A DNA stretch of 64,000 nt from Falsirhodobacter sp051195255 (GCF_051195255.1 NZ_JBNJLK010000003.1:1-64000), one strand, 5' to 3'. Positions 56,501-64,000 are shown, numbered from the stretch's first letter. Notes: generated by a model from the sequence alone, not told the origin. A program made the numbers and translations.

Positions 56501-56938
56501 GCCCATTCGCTGGCGATGCCCAATCAAACAGGGAAGGCCATCGATCTTGCGGCTGTCGTGAGGGCCACGATCGAGCCCTACAAGGATCACGCCGCCATAC
56601 GGATCGAGGGACCGCCGGTCAGGGTTCAGCCGGGATGTTTGTCGCCTTTGTCCCTGATGCTTCATGAATGGGCCACGAATGCAGCAAAATACGGGGCATT
56701 CCGGACATCCGAGGGCCAGTTGGATGTCAGCTGGAGCCACAAGGACGACGGCATTCAGTTCCTTTGGCAAGAAACCTTCGAAGCGACGGGTCTTGGGACT
56801 GGCAAAGCGGGTTTCGGAACCCGGCTGGTGGAAATGTCCGTTTTGCAACTTGGTGGCCACTGCGAACAGACTATTTCCAAAGAAAGTGTCAGGCGGGTTC
56901 TGGATCTGCCAAGTGAAGTGTTTGGAAATTATGACTAA
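53501..56938 (+). CDS. CheB-CheR-PAS-HWE hybrid sensor kinase
   Basis: This is a 1145-residue fusion. Residues 15-200 are a CheB methylesterase domain (Ser26 in GASAGG, His53 in VVQHLDPTHES, Asp145 in GTGADGT). Residues about 215-475 are a CheR methyltransferase domain with the SAM site VWVAGCSSGEEAYSIAM at 315-331. Residues about 640-710 form a coiled coil of repeated NEEL/NEEM units. Two PAS regions follow, then an HWE transmitter with His961 in MNHRVKNLFA, HEWATNAAKYGAF and LWQETFEA. GTG is the start. No membrane segment is seen. It lies between the LOV gene and a response regulator. Confidence 0.9.
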   Translation: MADQISMSVRDPDAAPIPAVIGIGASAGGLEALREMLAAVKVPSQACFVVVQHLDPTHESMLAQLLDRCTDLDVQQAEGGEKVEADKVFIIPPGRGLAIRGGLLELTDFAQPRGMRRPIDDFFISLAADRQAQAACVILSGTGADGTMGLRAIKENGGICVVQTPETAKYDGMPLSAVGTGLVDFVRDPGEIAECIRSFYARRGGEDAEQAEVVADHVDELCRTLRTVIGHDFSGYKRSTLIRRIERRMHVLGLETGRAYLARVKKDRNECDALFRDLLINVTRFFRDPEAFEVLRRHALEPLLDARAPDGELRVWVAGCSSGEEAYSIAMLLADMMRQRGEPFAVQIFATDIDDQMLQIARDGQYPLSSIINIPPDLRERYTTPHTDHFTINAEIRDAIRFSHHSLVKDPPFSRVDLVSCRNLLIYFDDKLQQAVLPLFHYAIRPDGFLFLGPSESIGRFEHLFPAIDQPSRLFQRSPGAPTYPIDLPGNYRGARTQGTSPQDTTDRRGTFHEDVARRRLLERYAPASMVLDQDAGILAAYGRLGPFFDFPVTRTGGSSAITLARPGLRKIIGPLLRQARDGKRRSVARDVEVATEFGTQPVNVICDPLPDGTTLLVINAAGAFLPDRSHDLNELQHSDDNLDALEEELRLTRHRLRSAVEELETANEELKSSNEEMMSMNEELQSTNEELATVNDELKTKVDQLTVANSDLRNFFASTDLAVVVLDGNLNIRSYTEAARSIFPLQPADQGRPLADVSHRLSDDGFLEDARAITEGAAGRLRRVQNRLVAQTFSLRTMPYRLQNGTMDGVTLVFTDISETQDLERHLAEARDWRDLAVKAAGIGVWEYLDDGKRFIFDEAAQDLLTAPAEAHIDDVLDRVVLTEDHAVVRELLEDSAATGRDLEINFRIHGPEDTVRWVKALGRSIPGSDPVRLVGVSVDMTAEHALADTRDLLVREMNHRVKNLFAIIGSMIMGASKSQSDVREFALSIRERISALGRAHSLAMPNQTGKAIDLAAVVRATIEPYKDHAAIRIEGPPVRVQPGCLSPLSLMLHEWATNAAKYGAFRTSEGQLDVSWSHKDDGIQFLWQETFEATGLGTGKAGFGTRLVEMSVLQLGGHCEQTISKESVRRVLDLPSEVFGNYD

Positions 56939-57299
56939 GTCGGTGTTCCTCGTGGAAGATGAACTTCTTGTCGCGATGGAGATTCAGGATCTGATCGAAG
57001 AGGCGGGTCTGACCGCCGACGGGCCTTATCCGACCATAGAGAAAGCAGGGAAGGCGTTGCAGGAGGCCAATCCTGCCTGCGCCATTCTGGACGTACGCTT
57101 GCGGGACGGGGAGGTCTTTCCCGTCGCGGACGTCCTCCGGGACAGCGGCGTGCCGCTGATTTTCCACTCAGGGCATGCCGTCGCTGAGGACATCCTGAAA
57201 CGATATCCGACCGCCACCTTCTGCGAAAAACCCTGCACGCCGAGCCAGATCCTGCGGGCCGTGGCGTCGCTTATGGGCCGTGACACCAAAGTTGCCTGA
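56931..57299 (+). CDS. single-domain response regulator
   Basis: This 122-residue stand-alone receiver has the acidic pair in LVEDELL, phospho-acceptor Asp54 in ILDVRLRDG, Ser80 in FHSGH and Lys100 in CEKP. It has no output domain, so it likely acts by protein contact. It overlaps the kinase gene by 8 bp (ATGACTAA), and the fusion kinase is its obvious partner. The type is typical of regulators linked to HWE kinases. Confidence 0.92.
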   Translation: MTKSVFLVEDELLVAMEIQDLIEEAGLTADGPYPTIEKAGKALQEANPACAILDVRLRDGEVFPVADVLRDSGVPLIFHSGHAVAEDILKRYPTATFCEKPCTPSQILRAVASLMGRDTKVA

Positions 57300-57777
57300 C
57301 GGCGCAGCATAAAGGTCCTGACAAGGACATGTCCGGACAGCTGGATCGGGGCCGTGAGGCTTCTGCTGCGATTTGCGCCACGCCAAGGAACATTGTCGAG
57401 TAAAAGGGGATCACCTAGACCCTTGACTCCGGCTCTTGCATCGGTCGCGAACAACGGCTCGCTCACGCATGCTTCCGAAGCTCTCAGGGTGCAGGTTGAT
57501 GCAGACGTGCTGGTCGGTCCTTTTCAGGCACATTCAGGTCGCAAGGTTGTGGCAGGGCGATGCGTGCAGGCCGCAGAAGTCGGGCCTTAGCAGGAAGCCT
57601 TTGGCACGTTACAGCAAGTGAAAGATGGCTTGTGAGGCCATTTCCGCAGCGTCGTGAAATGGACGTTCGTATCATGATGAGTTGTCACGTGCAGTAGCTT
57701 GCGAGCGGACAAGCAATGGGGCGGTACGATGGCGGGTTAGCGCCGCTCGTCCTGATCTCTAACCTAACCTGGGGAAT
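57300..57777. other. 478-bp stretch, no gene recognised
   Basis: Only short frames without ribosome sites or family matches occur. The region separates the response regulator from tRNA-Ser, and GC content is somewhat lower than average. No attachment-site-like duplication of the tRNA end was spotted. Confidence 0.45.
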
Positions 57778-57867
57778 TGGCGGAGAGACAGGGATTCGAA
57801 CCCTGGGTCGGCTCACACCGACAACGGTTTTCGAGACCGCCGCATTCGACCACTCTGCCACCTCTCC
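57778..57867 (-). tRNA. tRNA-Ser (CGA)
   Basis: A 90-nt class II tRNA on the minus strand with acceptor GGAGAG/CTCTCC, discriminator G and encoded CCA. The anticodon loop is CTCGAAA (anticodon CGA), and the long variable arm is typical of serine tRNA. Confidence 0.96.
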
Positions 57868-58039
57868 GCATCAGGGGTCGTCGTGCGGGATCGTGTAGCT
57901 GCGAAGCGGGCCGGGTGCAAGGCCCATCGTGGAGATTTTTCGCGCGGGCTTGCGGTGTTGCGCCGTCCACCGCGCGGTGGGGTTCGGCCGCCTTAACGTC
58001 CTTCCTGCAAGTTCGACCCGTGCAAGACCGGGGGTCGGG

Positions 58040-58354
58040 ATGGACGGATGTGGCGGCGTGCTGTGCACGATCGGAATCGAAGGGGAGCGGACGCTTCTTG
58101 CGGGCGCCTTGGGCGGGGCCACGCGCTGGATCGCCTCGGACCGGCGGGGATGGCAGGCGGCGATGCTGGCCATCGCGGGCGGGGCGCTGGCGGGGCATTA
58201 CGTCTGGCCGATGATCCTCTGGCTGCTGGGCATGGAAGAACGTCCCCAGACCATCGCCATGGCCGCCTATGTGGCCGGCACGCTCGGCATCTCGGGCGTG
58301 AGGGCGCTGTCGGCGATCGTGGACGCCCGGGCGCGGAGGATGCGCGATGCGTGA
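58040..58354 (+). CDS. putative holin-like membrane protein
   Basis: This 104-residue protein has two or three hydrophobic stretches (AAMLAIAGGALAGHYVWPMI, IAMAAYVAGTLGISGVRALS) and a basic C-terminus (DARARRMRDA), the build of a small phage holin. It is the first of three overlapping genes ending in a muramidase, so a holin role is inferred from context. The start is the ATG at 58040; the ribosome site is mediocre. Confidence 0.6.
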   Translation: MDGCGGVLCTIGIEGERTLLAGALGGATRWIASDRRGWQAAMLAIAGGALAGHYVWPMILWLLGMEERPQTIAMAAYVAGTLGISGVRALSAIVDARARRMRDA

Positions 58355-58442
58355 CCCGCTGCTTCGTCTGATCCGTGAGGAAGGCCGCACCTGGACCCTT
58401 GCCTTTGTCATCACCATCATCCTGTGGGGAAACAGCCTGTGA
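58347..58442 (+). CDS. 31-residue membrane peptide of the lysis cassette
   Basis: A 31-codon gene sits between the holin-like and muramidase genes, overlapping the first by 8 bp and the second by 4 bp. GGAGG lies 7 nt before the ATG, a better ribosome site than either neighbour has. The peptide has one membrane segment (TLAFVITIILWG) after a charged N-terminus. It could be a small spanin-, pinholin- or antiholin-like factor. It is below usual gene-calling length. Confidence 0.6.
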   Translation: MRDPLLRLIREEGRTWTLAFVITIILWGNSL

Positions 58443-59029
58443 CATACTGCTTCAAGGGCCGCGCCGAGCGGCTGACCGATTACGCCCTGTCCGAGATCAG
58501 CGCCCTGATCGGTGTGGGCGAGGAGGAGCTCTCCGCCGTGATGAAGGTGGAGGCGGCGCAGGGCGGCTTCGACCCGCAGGGCCGTCCGCGCATGATCTTC
58601 GAACCCCACATCTTCTGGCGCGAGTTGCCGTCCGCCAAACGGAAGGGCGCGGAGCGGGCGGGTCTGGCGCACCCGGTCTGGGGCATGAAGGCGCGCCCGG
58701 GTGACAGCTACGGAACCCTGGCACTGGCGATGATGCTGGATCCCGTGGCCGCCTTGCGCTCCGCCGCCTGGGGGATGGGACGGATCATTGGCTGCCACCA
58801 CAAGGCGGCGGGGTATGACACGGTGCAGGCCATGGTCGCGGCCTTCATGGATCAAGAAGCCGCGCAGCTGGAAGGGATGGTCCGCTTCATCCAATCCGAA
58901 GGTCTGGACGACGATCTGCGCCGGCACGACTGGTCGGCCTTCGCGCGCGGCTACAATGGCGCGGGATACGCCGCGCAGGGCTTCCACACGAAGCTGGCGG
59001 CGGCCTATGCCGAGGCGGTAGCCGCCTGA
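58439..59029 (+). CDS. N-acetylmuramidase (DUF3380-type endolysin)
   Basis: This 196-residue peptidoglycan hydrolase has the N-acetylmuramidase signature VEAAQGGFDPQGRPRMIFEP with HIFWREL, then AALRSAAWGMGRIIGCHHKA and WSAFARGYNGAGYA with HTKLAAAYA at the end. Glu in VEAAQ is the likely catalytic acid. GTG start (TGTGA overlap with the small gene). There is no signal peptide, so release would need the holin. The pair resembles the lysis genes used for gene transfer agent release in Rhodobacter, but no phage structural gene is present. Confidence 0.85.
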   Translation: MTYCFKGRAERLTDYALSEISALIGVGEEELSAVMKVEAAQGGFDPQGRPRMIFEPHIFWRELPSAKRKGAERAGLAHPVWGMKARPGDSYGTLALAMMLDPVAALRSAAWGMGRIIGCHHKAAGYDTVQAMVAAFMDQEAAQLEGMVRFIQSEGLDDDLRRHDWSAFARGYNGAGYAAQGFHTKLAAAYAEAVAA

Positions 59030-59035
59030 GGCCCG

Positions 59036-59971
59036 TTACGGCAGGACGTGCAGCCAGCCCCAGATGGAGAAGAGCGACAGCGCCGTCGCGACCAGCACGC
59101 TGGTGGCGCTGACGCGCTTGGCCACGCCATACAGGTTGGCGAACAGGAACGCGTTCATGCCCGGTGCCATCGACGCCGTCACCACGACGGACCGCAGCTG
59201 ATCGACGCCCAGCCCGACCGCGCGGCCGATGCCGTAGCCGATCAGCGGGTGCATGATCAGCGACAGGACGCAGATCATGGCCACCAGCTTCACGTCCCCC
59301 TCCGGGCGATAGCGGCAGAGCACTCCGCCAAGGCCGAACAGGGCCGCCGGAAGCGCCGCGCGCATCATCATCTGCAACCCGCCTTCCAGCACGCCCGGAA
59401 GGGAAAGGCCTGTCGCGTTCCAGGCAAAGCCCAGCAGGATGCCGATGACCAGGGGCTGCCGGATCAGCGATTGCAGGATCTGCCGGATCAGCTGCGCTTT
59501 CCGGATGCCGGTGCCGCGGGCGCGCACGATCTCCATCGTGGCGATGCCGGCGCCGTACAGGATCGGCGAATGCAACGCGATGATGGTGAAGTTCCCGGCC
59601 AGCGCGTCGGACCCGTAGGCACGTTCCATGATCGGGATGCCCAGCAGGAGGGAGTTCGAGAACAGGCAGCAGAAGCCGATGGCCACCGAATCCTCGGGCG
59701 GGCGCCCGAACAGGAAACACGCGGCCAGCCCGCCGATGATGAAGCAGGCGAAGGCCCCGGCATAGAAGGCGAGGAAGATCCCCGGTTCAAAACTGCCGGC
59801 GATGTCGATCGTCGCCATGTTGTAGAACAGAAGGCAGGGAAGCGCGAAGTTCTGGGCGAAACGGGTGACCCCGTCGATCGCCGAATCCACGATCAGCCCC
59901 GATCGCCGGGCCCAGTATCCGAAGCCGATGACGAGAAAGACCGGCAGGATGACGTTCAGGAGGGCGTTCAC
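59036..59971 (-). CDS. AEC-family carrier, copy 2
   Basis: This 311-residue membrane carrier of the auxin efflux family has ten hydrophobic segments, beginning LLNVILPVFLVIGFGYWARR. ALPCLLFYNMA-type segment (FALPCLLFYNM) and SMAPGMNAFLFANLYG are family features. It overlaps the MBL gene's stop by 4 bp and is the last gene of the minus-strand housekeeping run. The substrate is unknown. Confidence 0.87.
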   Translation of the reverse strand: MNALLNVILPVFLVIGFGYWARRSGLIVDSAIDGVTRFAQNFALPCLLFYNMATIDIAGSFEPGIFLAFYAGAFACFIIGGLAACFLFGRPPEDSVAIGFCCLFSNSLLLGIPIMERAYGSDALAGNFTIIALHSPILYGAGIATMEIVRARGTGIRKAQLIRQILQSLIRQPLVIGILLGFAWNATGLSLPGVLEGGLQMMMRAALPAALFGLGGVLCRYRPEGDVKLVAMICVLSLIMHPLIGYGIGRAVGLGVDQLRSVVVTASMAPGMNAFLFANLYGVAKRVSATSVLVATALSLFSIWGWLHVLP

Positions 59972-60753
59972 AAGTCGATCCTCATTCCGTCATAAGCGGG
60001 GATGATGCCGTCCGGCAGATCCCGGCACAGCGTGTCGTAATCCATGTCGATGTGCATGTTGGTCAGGATCGAACGCGCCGGGGCAACGCGGGCGATCCAT
60101 TCCAGCGTCAGCGCCAGATGCGCGTGCGAGGGATGGGGTTTCGGGCGCAGCGCGTCGACGATGAACAGGTCCAGCCCGTCCAGAACGGGCCAGCTTTCGT
60201 CTGGAAGCGCCACGGCGTCGGGCAGATAGGCTGCGTCACCGATCCGGAAGCCCAGCGCGTCGATGTTGCCGTGATGCGCGGTGAAGGGCCGGAAGGGGAT
60301 CAGGCCGCCCGGCCCCGGCACCTCGAACGCGCCGGTGATGGAATGCAGGTCGCAGATCGGCGGATAGGAGGAGCCTGCGGGCTGCACGAAGGCATAGGCG
60401 AAGCGGGACAGCAGCGCTTCTTGCGTGGCGGCGTCGGCCCAGACGGGCAGGCGGCTGCCGGTGTTGAAGGCGATCTGGCGCAGGTCGTCGATGCCGTGGA
60501 CGTGGTCCGCGTGCGGGTGGGTGTAGACGACGGCGTCCAGTTCGCCGATACCTGCGTCAAGAAGCTGGTCGCGCATGTCGGGCGTGGTGTCGATCAGCGC
60601 GCGGGTCACGCCCGCATCGCCGAACCGTTCCACCAGCAGCGAACAGCGGCGGCGGCGGTTCTTCGGGTTCGTGGGATCGCAGGCCCCCCAATGTCCGCCC
60701 AGACGCGGCACCCCCCCCGACGACCCGCAGCCGAGGATGGTGAGCCGGATCAT
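59968..60753 (-). CDS. MBL-fold metallo-hydrolase (PhnP-like)
   Basis: This 261-residue metallo-beta-lactamase-fold hydrolase starts RLTILGCGSSGGVPRLGG, has the metal motif YTHPHADHVHGIDDL and the later NMHIDMDYDTL. It resembles PhnP-type phosphodiesterases. The gene commonly follows tatD in alphaproteobacteria, and here it overlaps it by 4 bp. Confidence 0.9.
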   Translation of the reverse strand: MIRLTILGCGSSGGVPRLGGHWGACDPTNPKNRRRRCSLLVERFGDAGVTRALIDTTPDMRDQLLDAGIGELDAVVYTHPHADHVHGIDDLRQIAFNTGSRLPVWADAATQEALLSRFAYAFVQPAGSSYPPICDLHSITGAFEVPGPGGLIPFRPFTAHHGNIDALGFRIGDAAYLPDAVALPDESWPVLDGLDLFIVDALRPKPHPSHAHLALTLEWIARVAPARSILTNMHIDMDYDTLCRDLPDGIIPAYDGMRIDL

Positions 60754-61526
60754 GCGGCGGCCTTCGAAAACAGGCGGTCGAAATTGGCGGTGGTGGCGGC
60801 GGCGAAATCGTCCAGCGTCATCCCGAACACCTCGGCCCCCACCTTGGCCGTGTGGGCGGTGTAGGCCGGTTCGTTGCGGCGGCCGCGATGGGGCGGCGGG
60901 GCCAGATAGGGGCTGTCGGTTTCCAGAAGGATCCGGTCCAGCGGCGCGGTGGCAAAGATGTCGCGCAGCGCGCCCGATTTCGGAAAGGCCGCGATCCCCG
61001 ACATGGACAGGTAGAACCCCAGATCCAGCATCGCCCGCCCCAGTCCGGCCGAGGAGGAGAAGCAGTGCATCACGCAGCTGAACGCGCCCGCGCGGTGTTC
61101 TTCGGTCAGGATGCGGGCCATGTCGTCATCGGCGTCGCGGGCGTGGATGATCAGGGGCAGGCCGGTCCGGCGCGCCGCTTCCACATGCACGCGCAGGCTT
61201 TCCTGCTGCACCGACGCCGATTCGGCGCTGTAGTGGTAATCAAGGCCGGTTTCCCCGATCCCCACGAATTTCGGATGCGCCGCCAGCGCCACCAGCTGGT
61301 CCACCGTGGCTATCGGCTCTTCCGCCGCGCTCATCGGGTGGGTGCCGGCGGCGTAGAACACGCCCTCATGCGCCTCGGCGATGGCGCGGACGGCGGGTTC
61401 GTTGCGCAGACGGGTGCAGATCGTGACCATGCGCGTGACACCGGCGGCGCGAGCGCGGGCGATCACCTCGTCCCGTTCTTCGGCAAAGTCGGGGAAGTCC
61501 AGGTGGCAGTGGCTGTCAACGATCAT
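60750..61526 (-). CDS. TatD-family metal-dependent hydrolase
   Basis: This 258-residue TIM-barrel hydrolase (TatD/YcfH, DNase family) has metal ligands in VDSHCHLDF, GIGETGLDYHY, IIHARDADDD, VMHCFSS and LLETDSPYLAP. The ATG at 61526 overlaps the holB stop (ATGA) and puts VDSHCHLD at the N-terminus; a Met two codons earlier is possible. Confidence 0.93.
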   Translation of the reverse strand: MIVDSHCHLDFPDFAEERDEVIARARAAGVTRMVTICTRLRNEPAVRAIAEAHEGVFYAAGTHPMSAAEEPIATVDQLVALAAHPKFVGIGETGLDYHYSAESASVQQESLRVHVEAARRTGLPLIIHARDADDDMARILTEEHRAGAFSCVMHCFSSSAGLGRAMLDLGFYLSMSGIAAFPKSGALRDIFATAPLDRILLETDSPYLAPPPHRGRRNEPAYTAHTAKVGAEVFGMTLDDFAAATTANFDRLFSKAAA

Positions 61527-62632
61527 GCACATGTCCGGGCGAGCGTGGCCGCCGTCTCGTCAATTTTCAGAACCATATCCATGAGAAGGGCGGCAGGGTC
61601 AAGGTTGACCGCCTTTCCCTGACGCGCCCGGTGCCCCAGCGTCTGCTGCAATTCGGCCCAGGCCAGTGCGGCGCGGGGGGTGGGGGACAGCCGTTCGATC
61701 ACGTCGGATTCGCCTTTGGCGGCCTCGGGCGGGAGCGTGCCGAGCGTGCCGGCCCGCGCCATCCGCGCCAGAAGCCGGTCGATCAGGCCGACGATCAGGT
61801 CGAACCGCGCCTCGTTCCCGCGGCCCGCGCCGGCCTCGGCCAGCGCCAGCGCGCGGCCACGGTCCAGACGGGGCAGGGTGCCCAGCAGGTCCACCAGCTG
61901 CCGGTACAGCATCAGCCCGTCCAGGTTCAGCAGCCGCACGGCTTCGCCCACTGATCCGCCGCCCAGTTCGGCCAGCGCCACGGGATCCTCCACCGCCGCG
62001 CCTGCCTGCACCAGCGCGTCCTGCATCGCCGCCGGTGCCAGCGCGGACAGGCGCAGTTCGCGGCAGCGCGACCGGATCGTGGGCAAGAGGCGCGAAGGCT
62101 GGTGGCTGACAAGGATCAGCGTCACATCGGCGGGCGGTTCCTCCAGCAGCTTCAGAAGGGCGTTGGCGCCCGCCGGGGCCAGTTCGTCCGCCGCGTCCAC
62201 GATCGCGACGCGCCGCCCGCCATCCGCCGCCGACAGGGTGAAGAAGCTTTTCATCTTCCGCACCTCGTCCACGCGGATGTCGGCGGACAGGGCCGATCCG
62301 GTGGCGTTCGCGCCCCGGCGCAACAGGAACAGGCGCGGTTCGGACAGGGCGGCGATGCGGCGGGCCACGGGATGATCCGGCTCCACCTCCAACGAGTCGG
62401 GGGCGAACATCCCCCCTTCCTGCGCCAGAAGGAAGCGGGCCATCCGCCAGGCCAGCGTCGCCTTGCCCACGCCGCGCGGGCCGGTGATCAGCCAGCCGTG
62501 ATGCAGGCGGCCGGTGTTGAAGGCGTCCAGGAAGGCGGCCTCGGCCCGGTCATGGCCGAACAGGGTGCGGGTGTCGCGCGGGTGCGGCGCGCCGTCGACG
62601 CGGTCGGGTTCGGGAAGCGTCACCTCGGCCAT
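61523..62632 (-). CDS. holB: DNA polymerase III subunit delta'
   Basis: This 369-residue clamp-loader subunit has a P-loop-like GPRGVGKATL at 51-60 and LHHGWLITG before it. The SRC motif is in IRSRCREL, and ADELAPAGANALLKLLEEPP is the sensor region. It opens the sliding clamp with HolA and the tau/gamma subunits. It overlaps tmk by one base (TGATG). Confidence 0.93.
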   Translation of the reverse strand: MAEVTLPEPDRVDGAPHPRDTRTLFGHDRAEAAFLDAFNTGRLHHGWLITGPRGVGKATLAWRMARFLLAQEGGMFAPDSLEVEPDHPVARRIAALSEPRLFLLRRGANATGSALSADIRVDEVRKMKSFFTLSAADGGRRVAIVDAADELAPAGANALLKLLEEPPADVTLILVSHQPSRLLPTIRSRCRELRLSALAPAAMQDALVQAGAAVEDPVALAELGGGSVGEAVRLLNLDGLMLYRQLVDLLGTLPRLDRGRALALAEAGAGRGNEARFDLIVGLIDRLLARMARAGTLGTLPPEAAKGESDVIERLSPTPRAALAWAELQQTLGHRARQGKAVNLDPAALLMDMVLKIDETAATLARTCA

Positions 62633-63252
62633 CAGGCGCCCGCCAGATGGTCCAGCGTCGCGGCCAGCACGTCGGCGGCCACGGCGTCCGCGTCCTGCGC
62701 GCCGTCGATGATGCGGAAGCGGGGGGCGGCGGCCAGCGACAAAAACCCGTCCCGCATCTGGCGTTGCAGGGACAAGCCCATATCTTCAAACCGCTGTTCG
62801 CCGCCACGGCCGCGGGCGCGGGACAGGCCCAGGTCGGGGTCGATGTCGATCAGCAGGGTCAGGTCCGGGTCCAGCCCGATCATCGTGTCGTGCAGCAGGT
62901 CCGCCTGCGCGGCAAGGCCCCCGCGCAACCCCTGATACATGCGCGTGCTGTCCACGAACCGGTCCGAGATGACGATGCCCCCCCGCCCCAGCGCCGGGAG
63001 GATCGTCTTTTCCAGATGGTCGCGGCGGGCGGCGGTGAACAGCAGAAGTTCGGTCGTGGCGGACCAGCGGTCGGGGTCGCCCTGAAGCAGAAGGCGGCGG
63101 ATCTCCTCCGCCCCCTCGCTGCCGCCGGGTTCGCGCGTCAGGGTCACGTCATGGCCGCGCGCGCGCAGGGCGTCCGCCAGCGCGCGGGCCTGCGTGGACT
63201 TGCCCGACCCGTCAATCCCCTCGAAGCTGAGAAAGCGACCGCCTGCGGTCAC
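62632..63252 (-). CDS. tmk: thymidylate kinase
   Basis: This 206-residue kinase phosphorylates dTMP to dTDP. P-loop FEGIDGSGKST is at 10-20, TREPGGSEGAEEIR carries the DR-type substrate region, SDRFVDSTRMYQG is the second motif and the lid is SRARGRGGEQRFED. The GTG start overlaps the stop of the upstream carboxypeptidase gene (GTGA). A longer frame upstream is antisense or out of frame to that gene. Confidence 0.95.
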   Translation of the reverse strand: MTAGGRFLSFEGIDGSGKSTQARALADALRARGHDVTLTREPGGSEGAEEIRRLLLQGDPDRWSATTELLLFTAARRDHLEKTILPALGRGGIVISDRFVDSTRMYQGLRGGLAAQADLLHDTMIGLDPDLTLLIDIDPDLGLSRARGRGGEQRFEDMGLSLQRQMRDGFLSLAAAPRFRIIDGAQDADAVAADVLAATLDHLAGA

Positions 63253-64000
63253 TGGGCGGGCTGCTTGGCCGGGGCGGCCGCGTCGGCGGCCAGGAACCGG
63301 TCGGCCAGAACGCGGGCCGCCGTCATCAGCCGGGTGCCGAAGCCGCCCGGCGCCACGGCGCCTTCGGCCACCAGCGGAACCGTCTGTTCGCCCATGCCCG
63401 GAATGGTCACGCGCAGCGATCCCAGTTCCTGCCCCTGCGCCACGGGCGCGTCGACGGGGCCGGAATACACGATCTCGGCCGCGATCTGGTCCTGGAACTG
63501 CACGGGCACCAACAGCTTCACATCCTCGGCCGCCACAAGGCCCACATCCTGCGCCTGTCCCATCCACACCTCGGCCGTGCCCAGCCGTTCGCCCGCCTTC
63601 ACCACCGTCTTCTGGGTGAACTGCCGGAACGCGAAGTTGGAGATGGCTTCCGCCTCGGTCGCGCGGTCGGCGTTGCTTTGCAGGCCGTTGATCACGAAGA
63701 CGATCCGGCGGCCGTCCTGATCGGACTTCGCCGAACCGACAAGGCCGTAGCCCGACTGCTCGGTGTGGCCGGTCTTCAGCCCGTCGGCGTGCCAGTCGCC
63801 GGCCTGGATCTCCAGCAGCGGGTTGCGGTTGGCCGAGTTCGCGGGAACGCGGTTCATGTAGACGAAGGACTGGACCGAGAAGTTCTGGTACAGCTCGGGG
63901 AACTCCTCGATCAGGCGGACGGCCAGCGCGCCCAGATCGTGCATCGACATCAGGTGTTCCGGATCCGGCCAGCCCGAGGAGTTGACGAAGTGGGAATCGT
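63249..64000 (-). CDS. D-alanyl-D-alanine carboxypeptidase (DacC/PBP5/6 type), partial
   Basis: This is the C-terminal 250 residues of a low-molecular-weight penicillin-binding protein; the N-terminus, with signal peptide and SxxK nucleophile motif, lies beyond the window edge. FVNSSGWPDPEHL precedes the KTG triad (GLKTGHTEQSGYG), and the PBP5 C-terminal beta domain follows (QFTQKTVVKAGERLGTAEVW). The end AADAAAPAKQPAQ is a Pro/Ala tail lacking a clear amphipathic anchor. It trims pentapeptides in the periplasm. The stop overlaps tmk. Confidence 0.92.
   Translation of the reverse strand, partial: DSHFVNSSGWPDPEHLMSMHDLGALAVRLIEEFPELYQNFSVQSFVYMNRVPANSANRNPLLEIQAGDWHADGLKTGHTEQSGYGLVGSAKSDQDGRRIVFVINGLQSNADRATEAEAISNFAFRQFTQKTVVKAGERLGTAEVWMGQAQDVGLVAAEDVKLLVPVQFQDQIAAEIVYSGPVDAPVAQGQELGSLRVTIPGMGEQTVPLVAEGAVAPGGFGTRLMTAARVLADRFLAADAAAPAKQPAQ

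Noticed and set aside
57716..57898. A plus-strand frame containing GETGIRTLGRLTPTTVFET
   Set aside because: It is the antisense of tRNA-Ser, another common false protein.

Overview
The window is GC-rich, densely packed bacterial DNA. It most resembles an alphaproteobacterium of the Rhodobacterales (Rhodobacteraceae/Paracoccaceae). Pointers are a TakP-type TRAP transporter, two HWE-family histidine kinases, a dacC-like/tmk/holB/tatD/MBL housekeeping block, minCDE, a type of lysis gene pair also known from this order, and GGAAC-N16/17-CGTT promoter motifs of the alphaproteobacterial general-stress sigma factor (EcfG) type. Taxonomy is inferred from gene content only.

Layout. 1-3137: initiator tRNA followed by a decayed island (broken serine recombinase, IS5-type and IS1182-type transposase remnants, one AT-richer GT8 glycosyltransferase). 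3138-5010: minCDE on the minus strand. 5297-11688: glutamine amidotransferase, HWE kinase, M42 peptidase, DUF2254 membrane protein, ferritin-like DUF892 protein, nitroreductase. 11914-16280: a four-gene carbohydrate ABC importer. 16277-18252: a Gfo/Idh dehydrogenase and a zinc alcohol dehydrogenase. 18488-26939: a seven-gene, nearly gapless glyco-operon (epimerase; glycosidase fused to a CDP-tyvelose-epimerase-like domain; GT4; three CgeB-like transferases; UDP-xylose synthase). 26975-28811: divergent SDR and inositol monophosphatase-family genes. 28827-30769: galactose mutarotase and a galactose/arabinose dehydrogenase. 30853-34812: GT29-like, Stealth and two further glycosyltransferase genes. 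34814-38374: two TSUP exporters, an AEC carrier, a WGR protein and a hypothetical. 38406-44460: a TakP-type TRAP operon and a nitrate/sulfonate-type ABC operon. 44611-49056: DUF305 protein and a LolD/FtsX/AttH-like operon. 49066-52230: glutathionyl-hydroquinone reductase and an OafA-type acyltransferase. 52948-57299: a LOV photosensor, a CheB-CheR-PAS-HWE fusion kinase and a single-domain response regulator. 57778-59029: tRNA-Ser and a compact lysis cassette. 59036-64000: AEC carrier, MBL hydrolase, TatD, holB, tmk and the end of a D,D-carboxypeptidase.

Main theme. Carbohydrate handling dominates the first 35 kb: import, sugar oxidation, nucleotide-sugar interconversion, glycosyl transfer and capsule-type phosphotransfer. 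The most notable regulatory signal is a cluster of GGAAC-N16/17-(C/G/T)GTT promoters. Exact copies face each way between the alcohol dehydrogenase and the glyco-operon, and a nearly palindromic copy sits between the SDR and the inositol monophosphatase gene. A near-match precedes the DUF892 ferritin-like gene. Together they suggest that the uncharacterised glyco-operon belongs to the general stress regulon.
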